From NCBI GenBank assembly GCA_024349245.1, contig JALDNG010000547.1, forward strand, positions 15,001 through 79,000: a DNA stretch of 64,000 nt, read 5' to 3'. The stretch comes from Neodontobutis hainanensis. Lineage: Eukaryota; Chordata; Actinopteri; Gobiiformes; Odontobutidae. This document shows positions 1-10,199 of the stretch, in pieces. A program made the translations under genes and the position numbers. Numbering within the stretch: position 1 is the first letter of the stretch; each line of letters starts with the position of its first letter. The notes beneath the pieces are model-generated. The model searched no databases. It saw nothing but the letters and a program-made list of their open reading frames with translations, and was not told the DNA's origin.

Positions 1-37
1 TTTTTGCTCCTTGCTCCACAGGTGTCTCTGTTGGACG

Positions 38-1563
38 ATGGCTCGTTTGTGCTGGACACCTTTTGTTCTGGTCGTGTTTCTTTCGGCTCAAAGCGATGAA
101 GCTGCTGTAAAAACTGAGGAACTGACTGAGCTCGTGAAAGAACTCTTGAATGTGTGAGTCTCATTTTTATACTCAGAGCAGATATCTGACAGTGCCTCCA
201 GTAACTAAAGCTAAAACAGGTTTAACAGAGATGAAGCAGTTCAGTTTTGTGACAGTTTTATGTTCTTCTCAGGTACAAACCAACTGTTAAAGCTCATTCT
301 GGAAGCGAGTAAGTAACCATTTGACCTTAAGCACTACATCTCCTGCTTTTCCTGCTTTTCTTTTCTAAAAAAAATCTTAAGTAAAACAAAACTATGGATA
401 GATTCCATCAAACTGAAGTAAATGTTCTAGTTTTCAGTTCTGAGTCAGACCAGTCCCACAAGTGTCTCACTGTGAGAATGCACTGCAGATATTTATTTCA
501 CTTTGCTGTGTTATAAAAATTCTTTATTCATTTTATCCAGAAAGACACAAAAGTACAAACATGTAACAAAGGTACAGGATGAGGTTTGCTTGTAAAAGTA
601 AACAATATATGAGATTTTATATCATTATATCATAGATTTTGTATTGTATTCAGTGAAAGCTTTAGGAGGGATAAGCACCTTGGATTAACATGAAGAACAT
701 GACATGATCAGAAGAGAATTATGAGCCCCCAGTAATTAAAAACCATAGGAAATAAAAAGTATTATAAAAAGCTGTTGGAGGAGATTATTTATAAACCTGC
801 AGCAGGCCCAGTACATTTATAATATTTATTAAATCTATTACTTTACAGTGAGCCTCCCACGTTCGCTCTGGCCTTAAGCATCCCTTTGAACGATCAGGGG
901 AAAGGGTACAACTTCCAAAAAGTCACTGAAGCGGACTCTCCCCTAGACGTGAGGGACGCCCTGGACAGGTGTCAGGTGTACACCGGGACTCGAGTGGTGG
1001 GGGCCACTGTCCTTAAATTACCTGTCGCTAAAACTCGATGCGCCAACGAGCCTGTCCCCTTGGATGTGAAGAAGAAGTGTCCTAATGTAAAGACATGGTC
1101 CGATATAGACAAGTGCACTATCAAAGAACAACACCTCAAAACACAACACGCTGAACATCGTGTCTTTCAAAGCTTTGACACATTGGTAGATAGAATAAAC
1201 ATAGATTTAAAGGAAAATGATTTGATGCTGTTTTACACTTTTAAATCCATATGTTTTAAAGACTGTTCAGATCCTGGCAGTGATACAAACATCCTCAGTC
1301 TTATACCAAACATTATGAAGTGGAGAAATTACGCTGTTGTGTTTTCAAAGATTTTTGTACCTGCCCGTTATAAAAATGGAACTGAAGACATTCTTGAGCA
1401 GAACCGCATTAATGCGCTTTTGAATATTGGAAATAAGATAAATGGTGTCAATAACATCTACCGCTGCCCTGAAGTGGACACTCACTGCAGCAGCTGTAAC
1501 AGTGTTGTCCCTAATGAGGTCCGTCTCAATGAGTTCTGTTTTAAAAACAATCAGCAGCTTTAA
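38..1563 (+). CDS. Secreted AID/APOBEC-like deaminase family protein (SNAD-type), three exons, intact
   Basis: Spliced CDS 38-153, 273-308 and 849-1563 gives about 288 residues. Donors are gtgagt and gtaagt, acceptors are ttctcag and tttacag, and the phases agree across both junctions. The first 18 or so residues (MARLCWTPFVLVVFLSAQS) form a signal peptide. The third exon holds HAEHR at about residues 151-155 and ICFKDC with cysteines at about 186 and 190, the zinc-binding layout of the deaminase fold (HAE for metal and catalysis, C-xxx-C for the other ligands). A further Cys cluster, CSSC, lies near the C terminus. From family knowledge this fits the fish secreted novel AID/APOBEC-like deaminases. 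The substrate is unknown and catalysis is inferred. A pyrimidine-rich acceptor-like site (cag at 19-21) suggests a 5' untranslated exon upstream of the window. The family name comes from motif recognition, not a search; the gene structure is well supported. Confidence 0.75.
545..755 (+). repeat. Dispersed repeat in intron 2 of the deaminase gene (family also at 21.35 and 53.05 kb)
   Basis: This stretch shares ordered blocks with 21345-21640 and 53045-53411: a run like acaaacatgtaac, then gtttgctt, then atgagattttata, then gaacatgacat and cccagtaa. It is a decayed member of one unclassified family. The copy at 53.4 kb ends in ttataaca, which hints at an LTR-like or foldback origin. Confidence 0.5.
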
Positions 1564-3080
1564 ACACAGGAGCCATACTTATTCTGTGTTTGCACATTTA
1601 TTTACAACTGTGTTTCTCTTCATTAAAGGCAGATGCTACATTTATCAACATTTTCTACTTCTTTACAAGTTTAGTTCAAAAGCCACAGTCTCCTACAGTT
1701 TGTAGAGTTTGATTGGGTCGACTGAAACAGGTTTATGACAGTTCCTTTAATTATTATAAAGAAAAGAGTGAGTCTTGTGTCATGCTTTAGACTTTCTGAT
1801 GAATGGAACTTAGTCATGGTTTCATTTAAGATCTTTTTTGTGCCGTGTAGACTTTATGTGGTTCTAGACTTGGAAAAAGAGGGATCAAACTAAACAACAT
1901 CCGACCTAACCTGCTTTATCTACACTCTGAAGTTAACTAATGTCAAGTTCTGTTATTGTTACGTTTCCATTGAATCCACCAGATATTCATCATTACAGGA
2001 TGTCTCCAGCAGAGGGCGCTAATGCTCACATTTGTGAAACATTACATTTTTCAAGATGTTTTTGGATCTGAAGCTGTTGACCTTTGTCCATCTCTGTTTT
2101 CTGATAATGTTTGGTATGTTTGTTTTTTTAAACAATAAAGCTTTGCTCAGCATCATTTTGACTGTGTTCTGTTATTTTTACATAAATGACAGATAAAACT
2201 AGGCCTACATCCAAAAATAAAAAGTGTGTTCAGTTAAATTTGACGAGTCTTTTCTACAGCAGTAGATTTAAGCAGCTGTATTATCCTCAAATGTGCTTCA
2301 ACAATTGTCCATAAGGTTGACACACTGTTTTTAAAATCACAAGAACTGGAATTTGAGGACAATATCCAAAAAAGACCTTTGCCTCCAGAGAGTGTGACTG
2401 GAGAGGAAGAGTGGGTGGATCTATGAAAGGGTTTTGATGAAGAGGAGTTTTATAAATGAGTATTATTACTGTGTTGCTGCTCAAATCAAAATGTACCAGG
2501 TTTTACAGAACATGGTTTTTGGAGACTTTTGAGCTGTCCTTAGAGCTAAGTGATAGACTGGACACTTTCTGGACCATCTTAGACGAGGAAAAGTTTTTTT
2601 TTTTCACCCAAACAGGACCTGGAGACAGTTGAAAACTCAACACAAAAACATTTTCTCAGGATTTCTCTGTGGTATAGTCTCCAGTTTCAGACTCATGTGT
2701 GGGACGTTACAGTGACCTACATGTGCATAAAAGAAGAGTATTATTATCAACACTTTCTTCTCATGTTCCTCACAACAACGTGAGTGAGACATGTTTTTAG
2801 GGTTTGATGGAACAAGGCTTTTCGAGGAGTCACAGGTTCTCATTTGGTCCTTGGGGTAAAAGAGATGAGCCCAGCCCTGCCCCTGGTCTAGAGTTTGAAT
2901 AAAGCTGACCAGAGCAGGACTCAACTTTTAAATATGAGAGCCACTCTGGAGTAAATCCAGTGTCTCAGACTGACTTGTGTTTGACCTGAGGACAGAGCAG
3001 AGTTTGACTTTATGACTGAGCAGCTGGGATCACAACATTGACATTTTCAGGATCATTTGCTGCTGTGTTTTTTGGCTGCC
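1564..3080. other. No gene recognised
   Basis: 3' flank of the deaminase-like gene. Short open frames on both strands show no recognisable domain, codon bias or splice structure. An intragenic-style phrase, ccagcagagggcgct near 2007, is typical of fish repeat debris. Confidence 0.5.
2134..2139 (+). promoter_or_regulatory. Candidate poly(A) signal AATAAA for the deaminase-like gene
   Basis: An AATAAA lies about 570 bases after the stop codon at 1561-1563, with T-rich sequence downstream. It is the first canonical signal seen on this strand after the gene. Nearer ATTAAA-like sequence at about 1622 is an alternative. Confidence 0.35.
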
Positions 3081-3129
3081 GTTGATCTGCTCTTTGTGCT
3101 CTTTTCAAGAAATATGTTTGTGGATACTG

Positions 3130-4540
3130 CATTTGTGTTCTACGAGTAGGCTCTCTTTAATCGAATCCTCCTGTCGACATCTACAGACCTTCATCTGTTT
3201 ATGTGTGTATGAGTTACGACCAGCTCACCTGCTGCACCTACTCCACATTATTATAGCCTACCTGCCGCTACAAGCCTCGACTGGACATGGACTTTCTCTG
3301 TTTAATGGAGACGTGGCAGCAGCCGAATGATTGAACTCCTCTCAACTACGCTACTCCAACGGGGTTTGTTGACCTCTCCCAACCTCTTCTGGAGCTCATC
3401 TGCTGCTCTGGCATTACACCTACTGACTGTAAAGAACCTCCTATTCTCTGATCTCTCACTGCTCTCATTCACTGTTCATCTGTCTCTGTCCAAATAAACC
3501 TTAAACACATTATTCATTTACTCAAAATGAAGGACGTTGACTTGGGCACTTTATCCCTTCACATTGATAACCTCCCCTGTACAGACAACCTTCATTCCCC
3601 TGAACAATTACTCTCACACTACAACACACACCTCCAGAGCGTCCTCAATAATCTGGCTCCACTCAGAAGCACATCTGTCTCATTCACTCACTCCACAGCC
3701 TGGTCCAGTCCAGAACTCAGACAGTTCAGATCAAAAGGAGGCCCGATGGAAATACTGTCGAGAAAAACTGGATCATGTCCTCAAAGCAAACAAACAGCAT
3801 GATACAATACACAGCCCAAGACTATTATGGCAAAGCAGCACATGACATGGATCAGCTGAGACTCAGCTACAAGCACATCTAATAAATGTACATTTAACAG
3901 AGCAACACAACAACTCCGAACACAGACCAAACAGCAGCAAACAAAAACAGACTCTGCCCTGTTGCTTATAATGGAGCCTCCGCCTGAACATTTCAGACTC
4001 AAGTCTTAATACTTTTGGTTTGTTTGACATTAGAAGAATTATATTTGGTCCAGGTAAATGTTGACATGTGGCTGTGATTTAAAATAGTGTTGTTTTTTTT
4101 TTTTTTTGACAGAAATGTTTTTGAGTTTATTTTGCTGTTTTCCATCTTGATTTTTCTGAAACTGTAACATGCACATTGAAAAAAACACCAGAATTATTTA
4201 ACTAAACCATGTAGTTACAGAGATACAGACAATATTCTGTGACATGTCCTTTTCGAGCAGACACACCAAAAAACAGGCTCGGGTTTAATAACTTCCGCCC
4301 GATCTCCAATTTTCTTCTTCTTCATCAAAAACTGTTGCTGCTCAAATTCACACTCACTTTTCTTCCAATAATCTCGGTCTAAAATTCAATCTGGCTCCAA
4401 CCCCTCCACATTGAAACTGCCCTCCTTAAAATAACCTATGACCTTCTACTCTCTTCTGTTTGGTCTTCCTCAAAAAACCCTTCATAAACTTCAACTGGTC
4501 CATCCTCACACTCCTCCACCGATCACATCACACTGATGTG
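3130..4540 (+). mobile_element. Decayed L2-like LINE (endonuclease and reverse transcriptase remnants)
   Basis: Conceptual translation over 3290-3350 gives pieces such as LDMDFLCLMETWQQPND, the endonuclease motif of fish L2-type LINEs. It continues at 3527-3800 with the linker between endonuclease and reverse transcriptase (HYNTHLQSVLNNLAPLRS, then AWSSPELRQ). After an interruption at 4050-4288 it resumes with NNFRPISN and further reverse-transcriptase-like sequence to about 4540. Many frameshifts and stops make it inactive. The clade assignment is by motif memory. Confidence 0.7.
4050..4288 (-). mobile_element. Small MITE-like element nested in the L2 remnant
   Basis: On the minus strand it begins ttaaacccgagcctg, then ggtgtgtctgctcgaaaagg. 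The same element is at about 46760-47070 on the plus strand inside NLR copy B. It separates the two parts of the L2 LINE, with the reverse-transcriptase frame resuming right after it. A TTAA-like edge hints at a piggyBac-type MITE, but no terminal inverted repeats could be confirmed. Confidence 0.5.
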
Positions 4541-5004
4541 GATTTGTGTGCTCAAGATTCAAGATTCAAGAGTGTTTAGTCGTCACAGACACAGTTATAC
4601 ACAGAACATACAACCGTCAGTGACATGTGAACAGGTGCGCTCCATGGACAGAGCAAATGAACAGGTACAAAAAACTTAAACTTTAAAAACACAAGGAGCA
4701 GGTAAAGTGTAGACGTATAAATAAGTAACAGTCAATTGTCATCACAACAGAAAAGGGAGGTGTCATCTTCAACAAAAAACACTTAAGTCACTGTGAAACA
4801 TTAAATATATCAATGATGTACAAAAGAATCATTTCGGGCCCAGTACTGACCCCTGGGGGACACCGCAGGAAATGACAGGACAGTCAGATGAGGAGCATCT
4901 GCACAGATTGTAATCTGTGGCTTAAGTATCTTTTGAGCCAGGTTCCAGCCCCCCCTCGTGTCCCAGACCTTTCTAACTTCTGGAGGAGTCTTGTGTGATT
5001 GTGT

Positions 5005-6560
5005 CAAAGGCTTTTTTCAGATCAATGAATATTCCAATGGTAAGTTTTTTATTTTCCAGTGCATTTGATAATTCTTCTGTTGCATCATTTATATCCATTG
5101 ATGTAGATCTTTTATTTCTGAATCATATTGACTTTCATTAATCAGTTTATATTTTTCAACATTTTTTTCTAATCGAGTAATAAATATTTTTTCTATATTT
5201 TTTTTGAAAATTGATGAAGCAGTGAAATTGGACTGTATTTGTTAAAATGATGTTTGTTTTTATTTCCTTGAGAACACAATGGTTTTGAAGTGACAGATTA
5301 CAGATGTGTTAGAGTTGTTTTAATAGTGCCATATTGATGGAGTCACAGTCCATTGAATCATTATTTTGGGATTTTGGACTCATTATTTCTTTCTCACTAA
5401 CTGCTGAAAGAAAGATAGTGTTTAAAGTATTTTAAATGTTTTCAATATTGTGTTCTATTTGTTTGTCTGGGATTTTTAAATCAGGGCCAGTGTTTACAAA
5501 GATGTGTTGAAGCTGTTACTGCTCTGTTCATGTTGTGATCCTCACCGTTTGACTCGACAAAATATTCTCTTTAATACGTCCCATCTTCCTTTTGTGTTGG
5601 GTTTATTCTCAATAATGTCTCATAATATATATTTTTTAATATTACTTTGCTTAACTTATTTTTGTACAACTAATATCTGTTCTCAGCTTCTTTTGTTTTC
5701 AATTTAATCAACATTTTATGAGATTATTTTTCTTTTAAATTCATTTCGTGAGCCTTTAGTCGAGCAGGGACGTTTTAAATATTTCTTGTGTTTACTGTAA
5801 ACTGAAATGTGGCAGTGCTTATCATATAATGTTGTGAATATTTCTAAAAAGTGATTGCAGGCTCTGTCTGTGTCTGTCTCTCCACAAACGCAGCTCCAGT
5901 CTTTAACTCTCAGCTCATTATTAAATGCATTCATTGCTTCATGAGTTTGTAATCTTCTGCAGCTTACGTTACAGATTTCTTTAGTTTTAGAAATATTAAA
6001 GTCATATTTGGTAAAAACAGGTCCGTGGTCCGTAATATCACAAATAAGCAGGTGGTTAGATGAGTTATTGTGGAGTTATTTGTAAAGATGTTGTTAAGGT
6101 TGTACTGTGTGATGTAATTCTACTGGGTTTTGTAAAAGATGGAAATAAAGACATGGAGGACATTCTTTCAATGAATTCATCAGTTTGTGTTTGTTTGGAT
6201 TTAAAAGGTCAAAGTTGAAGTCTCCACAGATGAATATGGGTTTATTGTTAACGGCTGAAAACAGATTCTCCATCTCTTCATTAAAAGTATAACACTTGAC
6301 CAGGTCATCTATAAACACACTTATAATAGTGTTTTTTATTAACATTATTGATTTATATTGTTAAACGTTACATTACATTATCAAATACTGTTGACAAATT
6401 AATTAAAGCTGAATATTTTATAGTTTTATACAAATATAGTGCAACCCCACCTCCTTTTTTATTTTGTCTATTTCCATAATGAAGATCATAATCATCTTTT
6501 TCAAAGTCAGTTCCTTTCTCTTGATTGAACCAGGCTCCAGATCGTCCAGCCTCCGTTCAA
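5005..6560 (-). mobile_element. Decayed Rex1-like (CR1 group) LINE, minus strand
   Basis: Read on the minus strand from about 6540 down. Endonuclease pieces: KKGGG then GLHYICIK near 6450; FIDDLVKCYTFNEEMENLF and FICGDFNFDLLNPN at 6094-6345. A linker follows at 5716-5934 (NNELRVKDWSCVCGETD). Reverse-transcriptase pieces lie at 5005-5220 (FITRLEKN-like, QYGF-like and FIDLKKAFDTI-like). The domain order is correct for a non-LTR element, but frames break several times, so it is a fossil. The stretch 4541-5004 between the two LINEs contains repeat-like sequence only. Confidence 0.7.
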
Positions 6561-6666
6561 GCTCAGCTCCGTTTGTCATTTTTGCTCTCACCTGACACAG
6601 GTGGGGGAGGGGCATGTCTCACCTGACACAGGTAGAAGTGAAAGTATCAGACGGACATTTTGCTGT

Positions 6667-8150
6667 GTCCTGGTGTGAGGAGGTGAGTGTGACATTAGTG
6701 TTGACATTATTAAAGCTGTTGTCCTGGTGTGACGAGGTGAGTGTGACATTAGTGTCTTTGACTTTATTAAAGCTGTTGTCCTGGTGTGAGGAGGTGAGTG
6801 TGACATTAGTGTTGACTTTATTAAAGCTGTTGTCCTGGTGTGAGGAGGTGAGTGTGACATTAGTGTTGACTTTATTAAAGCTGTTGTCCTGGTGTGAGGA
6901 GGTGAGTGTGACATTAGTGTTGACTTTATTAAAGCTGTTGTCCTGGTGTGAGGAGGTGAGTGTGACATTAGTGTTGACTTTATTAAAGCTGTTGTCCTGG
7001 TGTGAGGAGGTGAGTGTGACACTAGTGTTGACTTTATTAAAGCTGTTGTCCTGGTGTGAGGAGGTGAGTGTGACACTAGTGTTGACTTTATTAAAGCTGT
7101 TGTCCTGGTGTGAGGAGGTGAGTGTGACATTAGTGTTGACTTTATTAAAGCTGTTGTCCTGGTGTGAGGAGGTGAGTGTGACATTAGTGTTGACATTATT
7201 AAAGCTGTTGTCCTGGTGTGACGAGGTGAGTGTGACATTAGTGTCTTTGACTTTATTAAAGCTGTTGTCCTGGTGTGAGGAGGTGAGTGTGACATTAGTG
7301 TCTTTGACTTTATTAAAGCTGTTGTCCTGGTGTGAGGAGGTGAGTGTGACATTAGTGTCTTTGACTTTATTAAAGCTGTTGTCCTGGTGTGAGGAGGTGA
7401 GTGTGACATTAGTGTCTTTGACTTTATTAAAGCTGTTGTCCTGGTGTGAGGAGGTGAGTGTGACATTAGTGTTGACTTTATTAAAGCTGTTGTCCTGGTG
7501 TGAGGAGGTGAGTGTGACATTAGTGTTGACTTTATTAAAGCTGTTGTCCTGGTGTGAGGAGGTGAGTGTGACACTAGTGTTGACTTTATTAAAGCTGTTG
7601 TCCTGGTGTGAGGAGGTGAGTGTGACATTAGTGTTGACTTTATTAAAGCTGTTGTCCTGGTGTGAGGAGGTGAGTGTGACATTAGTGTTGACTTTATTAA
7701 AGCTGTTGTCCTGGTGTGAGGAGGTGAGTGTGACATTAGTGTCTTTGACTTTATTAAAGCTGTTGTCCTGGTGTGAGGAGGTGAGTGTGACATTAGTGTT
7801 GACTTTATTAAAGCTGTTGTCCTGGTGTGAGGAGGTGAGTGTGACAGTGTTGACTTTATTAAAGCTGTTGTCCTGGTGTGAGGAGGTGAGTGTAACATTA
7901 GTGTTGACTTTATTAAAGCTGTTGTCCTGGTGTGAGGAGGTGAGTGTGACATTAGTGTCTTTGACTTTATTAAAGCTGTTGTCCTGGTGTGAGGAGGTGA
8001 GTGTGACATTAGTGTCTTTGACTTTATTAAAGCTGTTGTCCTGGTGTGAGGAGGTGAGTGTGACATTAGTGTTGACTTTATTAAAGCTGTTGTCCTGGTG
8101 TGAGGAGGTGAGTGTGACACTAGTGTTGACTTTATTAAAGCTGTTGTCTC
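6667..8150 (+). repeat. Minisatellite, 54/57-bp unit, about 27 copies
   Basis: Unit starts tcctggtgtgaggaggtgag and ends actttattaaagctgttg. Most units are 54 bp. A variant with an extra tct (gtgtctttgac) is 57 bp, and one unit near 7835-7850 is 51 bp. All length variants are multiples of three, so long open frames run through on both strands (about 525 codons plus, about 510 codons minus). These have no recognisable domain or codon support and are regarded as by-products of the repeat. A distinctive pair of variant units (gacattatt next to gacgagg) occurs at about 6701 and again at about 7190, so a nine-unit block was duplicated. Confidence 0.95.
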
Positions 8151-8552
8151 AGTGTGGACTGTTACAGAGGCAGAGGACAGACAGCTGCTGACTTTTACTG
8201 CTGTATTTCCACTGCGTTACTTCCTCTTGTTTAGTGTTGGATCAGAACAGGTTTTAGACCAAATGTTAATGAGGCATGTTACTACAGCATTTTAGCTTCT
8301 CACTGCTTCTCTTTGTAATTATTATTTTTTTTTTCCGACCTCAAGCAACCAAAGGTCTGTCCTGTGACAAGGACCAAGTCCAGACCCTTTCAAGGACTGC
8401 CACTAGGGGCGCTCTCAGTGGTGTGACTGGTCCAACCGGTCTGCACACGTCTTTAGTCCCTCCCTCCTTGGTCTCATCTTGATATTTATTAACCCTTTAA
8501 GCTCCATGTTGGTAGAATTGCTAAACAGTACTGGCTGAGGTTTGTACACTGG

Positions 8553-8610
8553 TCTCAGAGGTGGTCTCTGTGGTCTCAGAGGTGGTCTCTGTGGTCTCTG
8601 TGGTCTGTTC
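8553..8610 (+). repeat. Short tandem repeat of gtggtctctgtggtctcaga type
   Basis: Three imperfect copies of a unit of about 21 bases, built from gtggtctc and gtggtctctg. The flanks (8151-8665) contain no recognisable gene. Confidence 0.7.
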
Positions 8611-8665
8611 CAAACATGTGAGCTACACAGACAGAAAGCCATTGTCTGTGAGAATACCTTGGGGA

Positions 8666-9030
8666 TCAAAAGTTTGGGCACCCCAGGTAAACATTTGTAT
8701 TAATGTGCATAAAGACGCCAAGAAATGATGGAAAAATCTCCAAAAGGCACCAAATGACAGATTATATATCCTTATAATAAGTCAAAAGTTAGATTTTTTT
8801 CCATAATTTACACTTTCAAAATAACAGAAAACAAAAATGGTGTCTGCAAAAGTTTGGGCATCCTGCAGAGTTAATACCTTGTCCTGCCCCTTTGGCAAAT
8901 TAAGACCTGACAGTGTCATGGATCGCTTCTCAATCATCGTCTGGATACACCAGGTGATGTCAATCTCAAAGGTTTAAATGCTCAGACTCTTCTGACCTTG
9001 TCCCAACAATCAGCACCATGGGTTCTAGTT
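8666..9030 (+). mobile_element. One-ended Tc1/mariner-type fragment
   Basis: Starts with a terminal-repeat-like sequence caaaagtttgggcacccc. A second direct copy (aaaagtttgggcatcc) lies about 181 bases inside, the IR/DR pattern of fish Tc1-like elements. Internal sequence typical of these ends follows (caccaggtgatgtcaatctc, then caatcagcaccatggg). The rest of the transposon, with the other terminus, is missing. Confidence 0.65.
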
Positions 9031-10064
9031 AAAAAAAATATACATAATAAACTACTTAACATAAATACTAATAACATTTCTTAAATTGTTGATTTGGATT
9101 CTTCCTGAACATATAACCATAACATGAAATTTAAAACAATCAGACAAAATCTAAAATAGTCCTGGGCCACGATATTGAAATATGCATCAAGTTGTGAAGA
9201 CCTTTAGTTTACATGCCTCGAACTCAAATCATTGAACGAGACCAGACAGAGCAAAGAGACAAGCCACTGACCACTGAGAGCGCCCCTAGTGGCCGACATT
9301 GAACAGGTTTAAGATGGATTTGAACAGGTTTTATTTGGATTTGAACTTAAACTTGTGAAATAAAAGATCTAGTGACAGTTAATAAGGCTGTGCTTATTTC
9401 CTGATGTTGTTTGAGTCATGTTACAGTAAAAATGAATAATGAATCTTTTCATTTAATGGAGCTGATCTCTACTTTCAGAAATGTTAAAACAATAACCTTT
9501 AGTAAACAAATGATTCAAACATCAGAACAGTTTAGTTTACTTTACATTTACATTTGACAAATTATTAAAATGTTGAATTTTATCAGTGTCTCTGTATTCG
9601 CCTACGCCCATTTTCCACTTTATTATTAGAGTTTGAACATTCTCAATTCCTTGAATATCTTTTTTATGTCCCCTTTTCTGTGTTATACAGTTCAGTACAT
9701 TTAGTTTAGAATAAATCCTATAAATGATCATCTTCTTAATGAGTGGGTTTTAAAGTGTGTCGTCTGTATTCAACACTTTTGTCACATTTAAACAGTTTGT
9801 ATAGATTTTAAAGGAAAACGATTCTGGAGGACTGTGGAGACTTTACCCAGAGGCCTTCACAGGCCCAAATATGAACAGTTCTCCTGAATAAAGGCAGAGG
9901 CCCATCTGGAGAGGTTTAAGACCAACATCTAAACATTAACTTGAAATAAAGACAAGAATCAATCACATTAGAAACATCTGGCTCCAGCTCCATGTGATAA
10001 TTATTCATAAGGTGCTTTATTAAAATGATCAGAGCTCACTGTGTTTGACTCGTTCACCTTTCAG
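9031..10064. other. Non-coding flank; segmental duplication A begins at about 9697
   Basis: No gene seen. From about 9697 (catttagtttagaataaatc) the sequence matches 45648 onward, upstream of NLR copy B. Copy A lacks about 117 bases that B has at about 45782-45890. Minus-strand reading of that B stretch resembles L1-like LINE sequence, so the duplicated unit already carried LINE debris. Confidence 0.6.
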
Positions 10065-10077
10065 ACTGAGACAGAAC

Positions 10078-10199
10078 ATGAATAATGTCAGTGTGGACGA
10101 AGAGGAGGCCCAGTCTTCACAGAGCCATTATAAAGAGAGAGGTGTGTTCATGAAGGAACCTCCAGATGGCAGCAGCGAGCCAGGGCCCGCTCCAACACA
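10078..10199 (+). CDS. NLR A coding exon 1: acidic N-terminal module
   Basis: Begins at ATG 10078 (MNNVSVDEEEAQSSQ) and ends before gtgagt at 10200, leaving two bases of a codon. Low-complexity, charged and proline-rich, as in the N-terminal leader of fish NLR-C proteins. The same exon in copy B (46145-46266) is nearly identical. Confidence 0.75.

Noticed and set aside
6588..8191. Two long open frames (about 510 and 525 codons) on opposite strands
   Set aside because: Both are reading frames through a 54/57-bp minisatellite with no domain or splice context; kept as a repeat, not as genes.
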